Notes under the pieces: generated by a model
What the model saw: the letters and a program-made list of their open reading frames with translations, nothing else
Database searches by the model: none
Told to the model about the DNA's origin: nothing
Shown here: positions 12,298 through 22,674 of the stretch, in pieces
Layout: every line of letters begins with the position of its first letter
How positions within the stretch are numbered: the first letter of the stretch is position 1
Source of the DNA: Thielaviopsis euricoi
Taxonomy: Eukaryota; Ascomycota; Sordariomycetes; Microascales; Ceratocystidaceae
Direction of reading: 5' to 3'
DNA: 64,000 bases
Assembly (NCBI GenBank): GCA_001599615.1
Contig: BCHJ01000002.1
Location: 1,241,928-1,305,927 of the forward strand
Translations under genes and position numbers: made by a program

Positions 12298-13614
12298 GGC
12301 TTCCTTTGTCTATTCCTTAGCTTGCTTTCCTGATGGTTGCAAGTTATGGAGTAAAGCTTCTGCGTTTTCTTCCTCTATGTTATAGTCTTCCTTTTGCGTT
12401 CCTTTTGGATTCCACAAAGAGGATGATTTATACGAAAGAGGAATAATCAGCAAGGAAGGAAAAGGAATGAAGAATAAAGGTGGTGAGCATGCAAAAGAAG
12501 ATGGAGGGGAGAAATTGGAGTAGGTTTTCTTTTTTTTTTTTTTGGTTTTCTTTGCAGTAGTGGTAGTGTAAAGAAAGAAAAAAATACACAGGAAGAAAAG
12601 AGGAGTTACACCGGTTTTATAGTAGTTTCTAGACGTATATTCAAAGTATAACACTCAAAAGGTAAAAGACGATTTTCTGTTTTTCAGGCTATATTGATGT
12701 TGGATGGCTGGCTATGCGACTGCCCAGTTGAGCAGAACATGAACTCTACGGGGGCAAATGGAAAGACAAGGTATAGGGAACGTATGTGAATAGAATATCG
12801 CACCGGAAAAACGGAGACACGTATAAAGGAATGAGAATGGAGATTGAAGAGATTATCGGCATAACTATACGTAGTCGTCTTGAGAGTGGCAACTTGAGAT
12901 GGACTTGTAGAGCCAGGGGTATCGGACTTACAGGGGTTATAACGAATAAATCGATAAAGTATTTACACTGGTGGTCAACCATCACTCATCACTTGTTCCT
13001 GGAACGAAGGTGGGTCCCCGACCGCCATACTTTCTCGAATGATAAAATGAATGTCAAGAGGAAAACAAAAAGGCTCCCCTCACTCTTCAATCGAAGGGAG
13101 CTAGTTATTGGCGGTGAACTTGATTGTATTGATTGGTTATACTAGTAGTGAGTAGAGTGAATGGTTATTGAGGGCCATCCGCCCCATAGTCGCCCGTCAT
13201 TCCTTCCATAGTAAATACAGATGTCGGCTACCCTGGCTGTCACTAGCCTGCCAAGTCTAAAATGTTGAATACAGTTGGATGACTTGAGCATTTTATCACT
13301 AGGACATATAATTATACCCTGAGTAAATGGCCAAAGAATCGGATGTGCCATCCGTCGACATTGCCCAAAACTATAATGGAGCAATATATGGACCTTGTTA
13401 GGTCGAGTACCTGGCGGGACTGCACGCCGTTTTCATTGTTTACTGCGTCATTTTAGACAGAGTAAACAAAAGTAGTCAACAGGGGGTGCATATGAAAGAA
13501 AAAGAAAAATGCACGAGATAGTATAACAAAAACGGTGTGAGCCTCCGATATGATTCCTGCATTCTGGTGCTGGTGATGTTTTGCCAAGATGAAGCAAAAT
13601 ATGTCAAAAAGAGA
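12298..13614. other. Upstream region of the Zn2Cys6 gene; no other gene seen
   Basis: Read on the minus strand, the stretch just upstream of the ATG (12298-12640) is pyrimidine-rich with T/CT tracts, consistent with a leader/promoter. The rest has only short unsupported frames. Confidence 0.45.
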
Positions 13615-13698
13615 TGCGTAATCTGGGAATCGAACCCAGGGCTAATCGAAATCATTACCGGATGGCAACGATTAATGTTACCACTACACCAATTACGC
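13615..13698 (-). tRNA. tRNA-Gly(GCC) with a 13-nt intron
   Basis: On the minus strand, the acceptor GCGTAAT pairs with ATTACGC and A is the discriminator. The anticodon stem AATCG/CGATT closes the loop TTGCCA..T, with anticodon GCC. A 13-nt insertion (TCCGGTAATGATT) sits after position 37, the canonical site for eukaryotic tRNA introns. The T arm contains GGTTCGATTCC. Without the insertion the RNA is 71 nt and resembles the yeast tRNA-Gly(GCC) core (CGTTGCCATCG). A T5 run follows (CTCTTTTTG on the minus strand). Confidence 0.92.
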
Positions 13699-15722
13699 TT
13701 CTTATTCTGTTGGTTTGTTATTAGAAACTATATTGCAAAGACAATCATGCCGCGCCGTGCTTCCGCTATTACTAGGACATGCGTAACAGGCCCCCTCGGG
13801 AGGTTGTGAGAACGCTCCGCGCGATACACCCTTGTGTCGGCTCGGAGGCAAAACCTCGCACCCCTGTAGCTAGTATAGCGCCAGGGTAGAGCTTAGGTAG
13901 ATGCTAAATGCAGTATCAAATAAAGTCAAATCGAACGAGCTGTGTTCCGGGCAGAACTCTGCGAGTATCGATGATGTACATCTCCCAGGTGGTGTCTACG
14001 GTAGATAATGAATATCAGGACCTTATTTAGTCAGCATACTGCAGTGATCTTGAAACTTGAGACCCTCCTGCTTGTAGTAGAAATGGTCGTAAGGTCTGAT
14101 ATTCGCAGCGAACGCTTACACATTAGAGTTAATATAGGACATAAACAAATTCCAATGTCTATTAGTATTCGTTAGAACATGATAGAAGATCTTGTATCCA
14201 ACAGCAAAACATATCTTGGAGGCTAGTGATATTTACTATTTCTAATGTAACTATACCACTATGTAATGAGCAACTCTTTCTTTTCTTTTCATGCTACTAT
14301 TCTTTCCTACCTTCGTTTGTAGAAACTCTCCAGAAGCGAGATTCACGTGACTCAACTACACCTCCAAGCTTGGCTAAACAAGCCTAAAGTTGTGTTACAA
14401 TAGGAATCTCTATGCTCACATAAACCAACGATTCTTTAGCCGTTATGCAAAAGTCCACCACAAAGTTATAACAAAATACCTTAAGCTTATAAGATGCAAC
14501 CACAAACAACCCATTGAGCAAGGAGGCAGAATAAAAAAAAAAAAAAAAAAAAAGACATTACACAGAATCACGTCCTTGTTTCCCTTAAGGGTTACGACCT
14601 GACAGGTCAAGGAGGGGTCAGCCTAGGGCCAAGTCACCCATCCAAAAGCAGGGCAGGGGTTCTGATCTGAGTCTTGGCCAGACACTCACTAGTTTTTCCG
14701 TGTGCAGATCTTTTTTTTTTCTGTTGTTCGTCGTTCGTCTTAAAATAGCCTGACAAAGATTGTGTCTGGGGACATTTTGATAAGTAACCCTATCTGAGGC
14801 CAATACGAGATACCTCGTGAACCTATAGCAGCCAATAGTTCATGCAGCCCATGCGGATTTTAATCGATACCGGCCTAGTTTCTGTACCGCGGTCACATTG
14901 CCGTGGTGGTCCTTTTTTTTTTTTCTCTCTTTCTCCATCACACACATATTGTGACGTATCAACTCTGCAACACTACGCCAGCTGCGTGAGAGCTTAGCCC
15001 TGGTGTTGCTTTTGCGCTTCTAGAGAGAAACCCTCTCGAAAATAGCCTGTATCCAGTGTGCAAAACAGCCTAACAAAACAGAACCAGGGCGCAAAAACAA
15101 GGAAAACAAAATACTTCTTTACACGCACCAACCAAAGAAAGCAAGTTGTCAAAGGTGGAATAGATGGTACATTGATGTTACAGAGAAGATATAAAACAAA
15201 AACAAAATAAAAGAGAAAATAGGAAAAAAAAGGAAACACAAGTGTGGGCTAAGATAGTAGTACACGGACTGTGGCCAAGCCAAGACAAGTGACCCCCGCC
15301 AGAAAGACGACACACCCGTCATCCTCAAAGCTTGGCCAAGGCCCTATCTTGCCTTGCCGTCCTAGAATAACAAGGCGGAAGAAAAGAGGAGAAAAGAAAA
15401 GAAGAGAAAGAAAGAGAAAAAAAAAAAAAGAAAAGCGGCAAATCAGTCTTGGCTTGCTGGTCCCCCTCCAAAGGCTTCTTCTCGGGCAACAAACGGCACA
15501 AGGAGTATGATTGTCTAAGGCCGGAGATCATATCTTGTATCATGATCTTCATCTCAAACACATAATAGAAAGAGACCGAGAAAAGACATGTTCAACAAGC
15601 GTGATCGACTTGCGGGGGATATTAGAGAAAATTGCATCGCACGTTCTGTTTTTTGGGTTCTTTTTTTGTTCTTTTTTCTGATTGTTGTCGATGGTATTTT
15701 ATTCCCGTGCGTCGACCACAAT
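13699..15722. other. Gene-free intergenic DNA with A-tracts
   Basis: No supported gene. There are a long A run (about 14532-14553), shorter T tracts, and a polypurine stretch at about 15365-15435. The last part is 3' to HSP10. Confidence 0.5.
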
Positions 15723-16170
15723 TTACTCGGAAATCTTGGCCAGGATGCTGTACAGGAAAATCACCACGTTAGTTACCAATCAGATATATTTCTTGGTCCA
15801 TCATGAGTATTGTATGATCGCCCTTTTTGTGTGTGTGGGTGTGTGACCAGGCTCTGGCAAGGAAGAAAAAAAAAGAAACTTACTCGTTATCGCGGAACAG
15901 CTGGTACTCCTCCTCACCAACCTTGACGGGCGAGCCACCAAACTGGGGAATCAGCACGCGGTCGCCAACAGCAACACCCATGGGGATGCGCTTGCCGTCC
16001 TTGTCCAGACCGCCGGGGCCGACAGCCAGGACCTTGCCCTCGTTCAGCTTCTCAACCGACGACTCGGGCAGGAAGATACCGCTGGCAGTCTTGGTCTCGG
16101 CCTTGACGCGCTGCACGAGCACGCGGTCCAGAAGGGGGACGAGAGAGCGGATAGAGCGGATGGAAGTGGC
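15723..16170 (-). CDS. HSP10: Mitochondrial co-chaperonin HSP10 (GroES family); 5' exon not resolved
   Basis: Exons on the minus strand are 16170-15884 and 15747-15723, joined by a 136-nt GTAAGT..CAG intron. These two exons encode 103 residues, from A-T-S-I-R-S to D-I-L-A-K-I-S-E. Adding an initiator Met gives about 104 aa, the normal family length. Visible features are the start of the chaperonin fold (LVPLLDRVLV), the mobile-loop region that docks on HSP60 (TASGIFLPESS, about 29-39) and the hairpin GPGGLDKDGKRIP. The protein caps the HSP60 ring in the mitochondrial matrix. The upstream acceptor at 16171-16172, with a GCTAAC branch point, shows a 5' intron. The first exon must lie at about 16220-16560. 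It is probably just ATG plus a few codons; M-P-A-G with a weak GTGTAT donor near 16380 is one candidate. The terminal exon is invisible to a plain ORF reading because the donor GTAAGT overlaps an in-frame TAA. Confidence 0.9.
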
Positions 16171-18445
16171 CTGTGAAAGAAGAAGTTGTCGGTTAGCAAT
16201 GTGTTTTGGTGACCATGTGTGGGCTGTGTTGCTGATTCTGCCCGCAAAGTATGATGATACAATGGGTAACATCAGGAGGGAGGAAAAAAAGAAAAGAAAA
16301 AAAAAAGAGCCCAAGTCCGCCGAGATCCGAGCCACAGTGAGCAAAAGGTCTGTCACAAGCCATAGCATAGCATACACACCCGCCGGCATACGACCGACCT
16401 CACCACATTTCAACTCCATACCACCCCTACCAAAGCCCATGATTTGCCCAAGCTCGATATCAGCTTCTCCTCACGGACCAGCCCGTTCCAGGCTGAAAGC
16501 CAAGTATACAGCGCGGGGCTCGTTCCGGGGCTAACGTAGGGTTGTAGCTGTGAGAGCAGGAAGCAAGCTTTGTATCCCAATGGCCTTATGGCATGTCCGT
16601 CTCACTTTTTTTTTTCTTCGTTGTCGGACAGGAGACTTTATTTTGCATATATGCTTCTTGAGGGCTCGGCTGTGCAGGTGCATGTGCGCGCGATTCGAGG
16701 TGGGCTGCTGCTGCTAGCCTGACAGCGATGGCATGGCATGGTATGGTATGGTTTGGCTTGACTAGGAGTGGGCCGTGGCTTGGGATGGCAGGTTGGCGGG
16801 CGGTGGATTGTCAGGTTGTAATGGACGTGTCAGCCATCGTTAACGCCGAACGTCCGCGGGTGCGGCTATAGTTGTCGAGAAGCTTGGCTTTGTGTTTGTT
16901 TTCTTTTGGCCAACACGGCGTGATCCAGGGCATCCGCCCGCTTTCTTTTTCCTGACCACACAAAAAACGAAGGCTCGTGGTGTCTCTTCATCAGCTTGCG
17001 TCGTCTTCCGAAGAAAGAAAACGTTGATCTTGTCCTTGTACACAACAACACAGCACTACATGATGTATCCCAATCACATTTCGCCGGCCATGCGTAGCAA
17101 GGAAAAGAACAAGAACAAGAAAAAAAGCGCTTCGCTTAGTCGACAAAACGGAGAGTAACTGGTGGAAGAAATCGGGCGGCTCGGAGGCGGTGGGGGCTTT
17201 CTTTTCTTTTCTTTTTTTTTTATTTCCAATTTTCGCTAAGTCCCCAAAGAAACCGAATTTTGCGGGTGAAACAAGAAAAGAATTGATATTAAAAATTCAA
17301 TTGCGTACCATTTTGATTGATTTGCAAGAAAAAAATGTCTAAAGACGAGAAAAAGAAATCGCGAAATAAGAAAAGAAGATTTTGTTTTGAGTTGACGAAA
17401 GGAGAGAAAAAGGTAAGGGAAGAAGAAGAAAAAAAAAAAAAAGGGAAGAAATAGAGAAATAAAGATCACGATGAGAGAGAAAATTCCAAGCACTTCTGGA
17501 ACCTCCGAATCCACATAAACCCCCAAACCCTAATAGCCTCTCCAAAGCCAAGGCGTTTCCTCCCGCCTTATTTTCTCAGTCCGGCGTGCCCATCCGATTT
17601 CCAATGAGATGCTGAGAGTTTGTAGCACAACTTTTGCCCGGGCATTAGTACTAGGTAGTAGTAGTACTACGAGTGAATTGATTACCGCCTACAAGCGCTC
17701 ACTAGCATAGCATGTGTGTGTTGTATATACTTCCATACTAGGCTCATAAACAAATATAACAGAGAAAAAAAAAAGACACAATCGACATATTTCAGCTTGT
17801 GTGCTTCTTTCTCATCGCCATCATGCACCTTCCGAAATGCAAATCGCCGTTCCCGGCATCTTTCGGCCTTTGAATTTCTCAAGGTATGCCAGAGAAAAAA
17901 TATTGGTCGGCTTTTTCCTTCCATCAGCTTCTACTAGCCCATTTTAGCCTTACACGAGTCTTTTCATTGGCTGGATCGGGTCAACTTTTTGCCGGCGCGA
18001 ATCAACTGGAAAGAATAGTTAAGAAAAGAAAAATATTAATAAAAAGGTGGGGCAGCTGGCGTCATGGCCCAGCTCCCCCGCTATAAGCTAGCAGGGACAC
18101 CAAGGATCACTAACACCACCATAAGAGTTCAGTTCTTTCTATACGTCCGTCTACTAAACACTCGCCTATAGACAACAACATGCTAAAATAGATCAAGATG
18201 AATAAAAACTATATTGTAAGGAGGAGAAGATATAAAAAGGAAACATTACACCAACTAAGTGCGAACGAACTATGATGCCTGATCTCCAAATACGCAGAAC
18301 AAAAAAAAAGAAAAATAAGAGCAACTAGACAAAAATCAAAATAACGACAAATATCAATCAACAGTCCACCCCCAAACACAAAATTACCACCCGACAAAAA
18401 AAAATGAGCTCCCAAGACCATTTACTCATGCTCGCCCAGGAGCCC
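16171..18445. other. HSP10 5' intron/promoter and gene-free spacer
   Basis: 16171 to roughly 16400 is the 5' intron of HSP10. Beyond it is presumed promoter, with short ATGGC/ATGGT-type tandem motifs at about 16726-16760. The rest is AT-rich with T/A tracts (for example 17204-17224 and 17427-17444), and no supported gene is seen. Confidence 0.45.
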
Positions 18446-20528
18446 CTACTTGCCCTGGGCCTTCCCCTGGGCCGGGTTCTGTGCCTGAGCCGGCGGCATG
18501 GGCGGCTCCAGCGTATGCGTGTGGTCGGTTGCCTTGCTGACCTCACCGCCTGGCAGCTGCTGGCAAATCACCGTATTAGCCACCCAGTCATCGGCAATGA
18601 TTTGGTCCATTGTCATGCGCTTGCGGGGGTCAATCGTGAGCATGCCATAAATGACCTTTCTGCTTTCCTTGGGTAGCAGACGCAGGATTCTCCACGGGCC
18701 CTTGATGACTTCCTTGCGCTCTGCAGGAGCCGCCGATGGTGTGCTCGGGTGCGGGCTCATGGGCTCCAGAGCCGAGTGCTGCTTATGTCTTGCGGTGGCA
18801 CGATGGTCAACTGGCGCTGGTGACGTCGGTTTGGACCCAGGCGTGCCCGGCGCTGACCCAATGCCGTGCTCCCGGTGCTTGCCGTGGTGCACCGAGAAGT
18901 AGTCGCCAGGCTCATGGCCGGGCTGTGACGTTGCAGGGGCCGGGCTCGTTGGCAGCAGCATCTTGTTTGGGTCGTGGCCGGGCGTCGGCTCCGATGCATA
19001 CAGTTTGTAGCTGTTGTCCGTCAAGCGAGGTACCTTCCACGGGAATCTGCGCAGCGTCATACAGCAGTATATTATACCAAGGGACCAGATATCGACTGTG
19101 CGAGGGTCGTACATTTTGTCGTCGTACACCTCGGGCGCAAGATACGGGTCGGAACCAACAATACCTGCTCATGTTAGTAATTATGCACCTTGATATTTCC
19201 ATGAGCGAAAAAGAAAATGAATAATCAATAAACTCACCCTTGGCCTTGATAATGCCATCCTCAAACGGATAGCTAAACACGTGCGCACTGCCAAAGTCGA
19301 TAATTTTCATTATGCCGTTGGCGCTCACCACCACATTGTCCAACTTGAGATCGCGATGGGCCAATCCCATACTGTGCAGGTATGTCACACCATTGAGGAT
19401 CTGAAGGAAGCAGCAGGAAATCTCGGGTCGCGTCATCTTCCCTGTCATGACAATAGCAAACAGATCAAACGGCGCATATTCCATGACAACAAACCACCGA
19501 CCTCTTTCCTGAAGAATGTCAAGCGTTTCAATGATATTGCCGTGGTGTAGCGTAGACCCGATGCAGAATTCACCCGTCAGTTTCTTCGCGTAGTCTTTTT
19601 CTGACTCGTACGTGTGACGCGCACGGAACTCCTTGACGGCAAAAACAGTATTGTCGTCACTCCGTTTCATGACGCGGACAGAGCCACCAGCGCCAGACCC
19701 AAGCACTTTGCCGAATTTTCCGTACTTGGTCACCAGACCATGATCCTCGCCAAATGGCATCGAGTGCCCGGCCTTGAGCGACGTCGTGGCCTTGGGCTTC
19801 TCGTTAGGCGACTTGTCGCGCTTGTGGCCGTGACCGTGCGACTTTTTGAAGAAGCGCTTGAGATCGACCATGGAGCTCTTGGACGTGCCATTACTGTCGG
19901 TATGACCAAGATCTTCCTTGTGATGGTGGTGGTGATGATGGTGGCGCTTGTCGGGCGAAAGCAGGCCAACTGTGGGTGTCGACGGCGATCCATGCTTCTT
20001 CTTGCGCGAAAAGTGAAACCGAGCTTCGATATTCTTGGGGTGTGTCGTCGTGATCTGTGGGGTCCGTTTACTGGCGGCGTATGGGTTCTTGGAGTCGCCT
20101 GCAGGCGTGAATGGTCTGCTGTAGTAGGAAGCGGCTCGGGACGGACTGCTTTCGCGGGAAGTCGGGGTCGATCCACCGGGGCCCACCGTAAACATGCCTC
20201 TGCGATGGCTGTTTTGGCGGACGCTGTCTTCTGCCGTGTTGGGACGAGGAGTCAAGTGGTCGGCGGAGGCTTTGGCGAGCTTGAGAAACTCGGCCTGGTT
20301 CGTTCTAGGTGACGTCGGGTCTTGCGAAGACGAAGGTTGAGGTGTGATAATACCATCCCCGGATCCTACAGTGTGATGCTTTGGCACTTTATTCGATCCA
20401 AAGTCAATAGCTGTACCATGGGGAGTAAGAGGGGGCGAGTGTAGAGAAGCCATACTAGCGCTGTGACCGGTGGGAGAGTCTGCGGGGCGTTGCCGCGGGC
20501 TCATGGGCATGGATTCGTGTGAAGGCAT
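18446..20528 (-). CDS. SAT4/HAL4-HAL5-type serine/threonine protein kinase
   Basis: Exons on the minus strand are 20528-19238 and 19164-18446. The 73-nt intron has a GTGAGT donor, a CTAAC branch point and a CAG acceptor. The product is 669 aa. The N-terminal ~255 residues are disordered and Ser/Pro/basic-rich, with an eight-His run at about residues 195-205. The kinase domain follows: Gly-rich loop GSGAGGSVRV (~280), AVKEF lysine (~297), catalytic loop HRDLKLDN (~393), DFGSA (~410), and GSDPYLAPE just after the splice junction. A Pro/Ser-rich insert of about 100 residues (~475-580) interrupts the C-lobe before the final DPRKRMT motif. Yeast relatives regulate plasma-membrane transporters and ion homeostasis; that role here is by family inference. 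All catalytic residues seen are intact. Confidence 0.92.
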
Positions 20529-21304
20529 CTATTTAAATATTTGTGATTAGCATGTATCAATAAATGTGTTCACATCCGGCTTCGGGATTTGGGGCTGAGT
20601 TCGGGCAAAGGGAAATCATGTGCCAGATACGGACGGTTTGAAGCGAACAGTAATTGCACATTACAGAACTGTAATGGCTATGGGTTCAGCAACCACCGTC
20701 TGCTATAAGCGTGGGAAAAGTGTCACACAAGAGAGCACGCACAGCACTGCCATGCGCCGGAACGACCAATAGATCAAGGCATGTACCTGTGTACAGGAGA
20801 TATGAAAATGTCGTTTGTACAAGTGCATGCATACAATGGCACCCGTCGCTTGGCGTGGTGCATATGTACTTCAGAATAGTACAGGTACAGTACATACTGT
20901 GTACAGCAGTTTGGTATGCAATGCGACAAGGAATAAATGGCCAAGGGACGATAGAAAGATAGGTAGGCGGAGCAGAAACATAGAAAGACATGGGGGGAAA
21001 TCGCATATCAAGAACTGAGAAGAGCAGAGTAAATCAGAGAAAATCATATCAAGTCAAAGGAGCGCAGGTTGCAGCTCTGAGACTGGACAGTAAGAGCAAT
21101 CAGGCACAAAAGGGCAAAAAAAGAAAAGAAAAGAGAAACCAGAAGCGCAGCTCTTTTTTCTTTTCTTTTTTTCCGCGCTGAGCAGCCAGTTGCCGGATAA
21201 AAGACAAGCCGGCTATCTGTAGCGCATATCAAAATGGCAAGTTTGACGTAGAGATTGATTGATAGTGGTTGATAGGCCACCTCTGACTTGGTGTATGATT
21301 TCCA
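20529..21304. other. Upstream region of the kinase gene
   Basis: A 776-bp spacer between the kinase start and the putative 3' end of the next minus-strand gene. It has purine runs (about 21118-21140) followed by a T/C run. No gene is supported. Confidence 0.5.
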
Positions 21305-22674
21305 TCACTTGTGGTACTTTTCTTTTTTATCCGACTGCATCTGCTGCGGCTCTGACCCAAAGGATCCGATTTCACAGCATCGAGCCTTGATAAAAAAAAA
21401 TAAAAATAAAAAAAGGAAATGCGAAAGCGAGAAAAAAGTTCCCAAAAAATGTGTATCCATGTCTTAACCCGACACAGCGCAGGGAAGAGGGCAGGGTAGA
21501 CGCAAACTGAGAAGGGCATAGCAGAAGAAAAAAAACCGGTATAAAGGAAACGAAAAGAATAAAAGATGCGATTTGTGGAAGAGTGGAGCGGAATGGTGAT
21601 GTCACGTACTCTGGATGCAGGAAGCGATGCGATGGGTTCGAATGCTATGCGATGGCTTTTGTTGATCACATTTACATCCTTGAGTGATTGAGACAGCTCT
21701 TCAATCTGCTTGTCAGTCGCAGTTTTGGCATCTGGCACCGGCTGTGGCGGTGTAACTGTTGCTTGGAAGGGGGCGGCGGCAGCGGCGGCGGCGGTGGCAG
21801 ATGAAGAAGTGGTGAGGGTACCGGCGGAAGGCGTAGCCGCGGGAGTAGCACCAGTACCGGGAGCAGAAGCCGAAGTCGAGCCTTGACCTAGAGCAAGCGT
21901 AGAGTCGGAAGAGGAAGATGACAAGGTAGCGGGTATTGTCTCTTCAAGCGGTGAAGCAATTCGAACGGAGGGAATTTCTGGAACAACGTGTTGCGGAACC
22001 GAAGGCGAATTGTTTGGATCGGCGCTTGTGTCGTGAGCAATTAATGTTGTCTGGCGAGAAGCTGGAGCAGAAGCAGAGGCAGAAGCAGAATCAACGTGGG
22101 CGAGTTCGGATCCTGTGACAGCGCAAACGGATTTAGATTAGTACGAGTTTAAGGAATTGTCCCAAGAGCGGCCCGGTAGTGCGGTGAGCATGACTAAGAA
22201 ACAGAAGATGTGGCGGCGGCTGATGGATGGATATGATATGGGCATTTTCAGTTATGGCTGATATTGATAAAACCGGTAGATCCGGTAGCACGTTTGGTAC
22301 TGTAAAGTGTAGCACCGTAGAGCGAGCACAGCACAACACAGCAAAGCACAGCACAGTAAAGCACAGTAATGGAATACGAATGCGCTAATGCCAAGCTACT
22401 ATTCTAATGCTTTCTCGCTGGATCTTGCGGTTGAAGCTACACTAGACTCATGCTGAGCACAGGGAAGACAGTCCGTCGATAGCCAACCAGCTGGAATAAG
22501 GACACTCCAAGACTAGGCTAGGGCAGCGAATGTGTGGTCCTTCTGGTCTAGATTCCAGAGGCTGTGGCGAAACTTGATTTGCAGACGACGTTGACGGAGG
22601 AAGAATCAGAACATCATACCTGTGTTATTATTGCTGGCGTCGCTCGTAGCAACGGGCTGAGCAGTTGTAGCCAT
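21305..22674 (-). CDS. Hypothetical spliced protein, Ser/Ala/Pro-rich
   Basis: Proposed exons on the minus strand are 22674-22620, 22112-21610 and 21349-21305, giving 200 aa. The first junction is in phase (N-N-N-T-G|S-E-L-A), with donor GTATGA and acceptor CAG across a 507-nt intron. Exon 2 is low-complexity (Ser, Ala, Thr, Pro, a poly-Ala run) and ends in a more ordered segment (KQIEELSQSLKDVNVINKSH) that looks like a short amphipathic helix. The third exon (P-Q-Q-M-Q-S-D-K-K-E-K-Y-H-K) uses a GTACGT donor but a weaker GAG acceptor and no clear branch point, so the 3' end is tentative. No domain is recognised and no function is proposed. Exon 2 could be real with a different 3' end. Confidence 0.45.
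22310..22368. repeat. AGCACA-type short imperfect tandem repeat in the long intron
   Basis: This run is built from GCACAGCA, CACAGC and AGTAAAGC units. It lies inside the proposed 507-nt first intron of the hypothetical gene. Confidence 0.6.

Noticed and set aside
16171..16440. In-frame N-terminal extension of HSP10 (M-G-F-G-R-G-G...)
   Set aside because: It reads through an intron (poly-Phe from the T tract, acceptor and branch point present) and would exceed the family length by about 90 residues.
15827..16534. 235-aa open frame on the plus strand over HSP10
   Set aside because: It overlaps HSP10 antisense, reads through the HSP10 intron and shows no domain.
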